DNA from: Bacteroidota bacterium
GTDB taxonomy: Bacteria > Bacteroidota > Bacteroidia > Chitinophagales > Chitinophagaceae
NCBI GenBank assembly: GCA_028876495.1
Contig: JAGWRO010000062.1
Span: forward strand, 1 to 64,000
Direction of reading: 5' to 3'
Length of the DNA stretch: 64,000 nt
The notes beneath the pieces were generated by a model. It was not told the DNA's origin. It did not search any database and was given only the letters and a program-made list of their open reading frames with translations. Positions 62,654-64,000 of the stretch are shown here, piece by piece. Both the position numbers and the translations under genes were made by a program. Every line of letters begins with the position of its first letter. The stretch's first letter is position 1.

Positions 62654-63802
62654 ATGAAAGCAAAATCAATCAAAGGAAAATCAACAGAAGAAATAAATGC
62701 AGCACTGCAACAAAGCATGGCTGATGAGTTCAAACCAACACTGGCTTTTATTTTTATTTCCGTTAACCAGGACATTGATGCTGTCCGTGCGCTTCTGGAT
62801 CAGCAAGGCATACAGATTTTTGGAGCTACTACAGGTGGAGAGTTTAATGATGGTGAAATTCGTTCAGGTACCATTGCCATTCTGTTGGTGGATATGGATC
62901 CGTCCCAATTCATGATCTTACTCGGAGATTACCACGATAGAGATCCTGAATCAGTTGCAAAGGAGATGGCGGCAAAAGCAAAAGAACAATTTAAAAACCC
63001 CTCGTTTATAATTTCAAACAGCTTTGAACTGGCGAATTCAAACGTCATGGGGGAACCCATCGTTGGGGCAATTGATTCGGTTTGCGGAGCAAACACGATA
63101 ATATGGGGAGGTAATGCGGGCGATGATTTCATGTTTAAGGAAACGGTTGTATTCACCAATCATCAATCCACAAAAAGAGGGATTCTGCTGCTTGTGTTGA
63201 ACGGTGATACAATTACTGTGAAGGGAATGGCAGCTTCCGGGCAGAAGGCGGTAGGCACAGAAAAAATGATAACCAAAACCGAAGGCGATTGGGTGTATGA
63301 GATAGACCATCAACCTGCTGCAGAAATGGTGCTGAAGTACCTGGGACTTAATTTAACCCGGGAGGAAGCCGAAACTTTCAACCCGACTGATGCTAACGTG
63401 GTGTTGAGCGTTTCCCGCGACAACGGCTACCCGGTGCTGCGGGGTGTAGGGCAGTTTAATTGGAAGGATAAATCCATATTCATTCTCGGCAGTATTAAAG
63501 AAGGAGATAAAATACGCCTGACACTCCCTCCCGATTTTGAGGTGATCGAAGAGGTAAGTAAAAATGCAGAAAGAATAAAACAAGCTGAAATGCCGGAAGC
63601 AGATGCGTTGCTGATGTTTTCCTGTATCGGCAGGCTGGGCCAATTCGGACCACTGATCGGTGATGAAATAGAAGGCGTCAGAAAAGTTTTCAATGTACCC
63701 ATGGCGGGCTTTTTCACTTATGGAGAATTTGGCAGAACCAGGAATGGCAACAATGAATTTCATAATAATACCTGCTGCTGGGTGGCGTTGAAAGAAAAAT
63801 AA
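62654..63802 (+). CDS. FIST-domain sensor protein
   Basis: 382 residues with FIST_N (LAFIFISVNQDIDAVRAL, IFGATTGGEF, GNAGDDFMFKETVVF) and FIST_C (PVLRGVGQFNWKDKSIFI, ALLMFSCIGRLGQFG, GFFTYGEFGRTRNGNNEFHNNT). FIST domains are predicted small-ligand sensors, often linked to signalling proteins. Here there is no fused output domain. Cytoplasmic. No kinase or cyclase is adjacent. Confidence 0.92.
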   Translation: MKAKSIKGKSTEEINAALQQSMADEFKPTLAFIFISVNQDIDAVRALLDQQGIQIFGATTGGEFNDGEIRSGTIAILLVDMDPSQFMILLGDYHDRDPESVAKEMAAKAKEQFKNPSFIISNSFELANSNVMGEPIVGAIDSVCGANTIIWGGNAGDDFMFKETVVFTNHQSTKRGILLLVLNGDTITVKGMAASGQKAVGTEKMITKTEGDWVYEIDHQPAAEMVLKYLGLNLTREEAETFNPTDANVVLSVSRDNGYPVLRGVGQFNWKDKSIFILGSIKEGDKIRLTLPPDFEVIEEVSKNAERIKQAEMPEADALLMFSCIGRLGQFGPLIGDEIEGVRKVFNVPMAGFFTYGEFGRTRNGNNEFHNNTCCWVALKEK

Positions 63803-63826
63803 ACTACCAGTAATGAAAAAAAGTAT

Positions 63827-64000
63827 ATGAGCAACATAAAATTATTTGAGTCCAAACAAATCCGTTCTGTTTGGAATGAAGAGGAACAGAAATGGTATTT
63901 TGTAGTAGAAGATGTGGTTGCAGTTCTAACAGACAGCAACGACCCCAAGCAATATATAAAACGTATGAGGCAAAGGGATGAAGCTCTTGCCCAAGGGTGG
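63827..64000 (+). CDS. BRO-N domain protein (3' end outside window)
   Basis: The first 58 codons are inside the window. SNIKLFESKQIRSVWNEEE, KWYFVVEDVVAVLTDSNDP and YIKRMRQRDE are the opening of the BRO family N-terminal DNA-binding domain found in phage antirepressors and many chromosomal Bacteroidota genes. The downstream part is needed to tell an antirepressor-like protein from other BRO-N fusions. It is 24 bases after the FIST gene stop, perhaps by chance. Confidence 0.8.
   Translation, partial: MSNIKLFESKQIRSVWNEEEQKWYFVVEDVVAVLTDSNDPKQYIKRMRQRDEALAQGW

Noticed and set aside
61000-64000. Right end considered as a prophage
   Set aside because: Only one BRO-N gene start is present; no integrase, terminase or structural gene is seen, and the preceding genes are chromosomal in type.

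Overview
The window reads as a chromosomal segment of a Bacteroidota bacterium, most likely of the Chitinophagaceae/Sphingobacteriia type. The evidence is a TonB-dependent receptor with an N-terminal carboxypeptidase-like domain, a type IX secretion (gliding-motility type B) C-terminal domain, LytS/LytTR two-component pairs, many lipoproteins with LamG or NTF2-like folds, A+T-rich DNA, few Shine-Dalgarno sequences, several TTG/GTG starts, and promoter-like sites of the Bacteroidota form TAnnTTTG with an upstream TTTG. No rRNA, tRNA or CRISPR array was seen.

Layout. 1-1672: 3' part of a PQQ quinoprotein dehydrogenase with an inserted cytochrome c. 1722-4895 (minus): three surface lipoproteins (FN3 and LamG-like) and a small Cys-rich protein, facing a membrane-anchored putative regulator (5108-6505). 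6558-9909: two xylose-isomerase-like TIM barrels and a Tat-exported Gfo/Idh/MocA oxidoreductase. 9967-14268: DUF1569 protein, a CKGKC small protein, a TonB receptor with a strong terminator, and an aldo/keto reductase. 14422-16665 (minus): GMC oxidoreductase and its gluconate-dehydrogenase-type subunit 3. 17027-21418: sialate O-acetylesterase, LytS/LytTR pair, unknown protein. 21549-27653 (minus): YncE-phosphoesterase, serine beta-lactamase-like hydrolase, AarF/ABC1 kinase, TetR-like regulator. 27900-30433: Dabb protein and DUF5916 protein. 30434-31226: a gene-free stretch with the 3' remnant of a REP-associated tyrosine transposase and three REP/BIME-like palindrome units.

31227-40842 holds an almost complete C5-route haem cluster: minus-strand hemA-hemC-hemD-hemE-hemF-[antitoxin-toxin]-hemB-hemL, and divergent hemH-hemJ. 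Together these convert glutamyl-tRNA to protohaem; no gltX is seen here. A ParE/RelE-type toxin-antitoxin pair sits inside the operon, and the hemB start lies two bases after the toxin stop codon.

40902-51777 is a mixed housekeeping region: amino-acid permease, YHS lipoprotein, PAS plus metallo-beta-lactamase pair, a 930-residue type IX cargo, OsmC, a DUF4242 protein beside a DUF4242/cyclase-like/AraC fusion, and free methionine-R-sulfoxide reductase. 52336-60660 starts with a LytTR regulator and TPR-histidine kinase, then a run of very small proteins of NTF2-like, dimeric alpha/beta-barrel, DUF3237 and GYD types, and an NAD-dependent epimerase. Four of these small genes carry the same short leader motif 16-24 bases before the start codon. 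The copies support a possible H-type pseudoknot with compensatory changes, and this is the best candidate here for something undescribed. The window closes with an amino-acid permease, a FIST sensor protein and the 5' end of a BRO-N protein.
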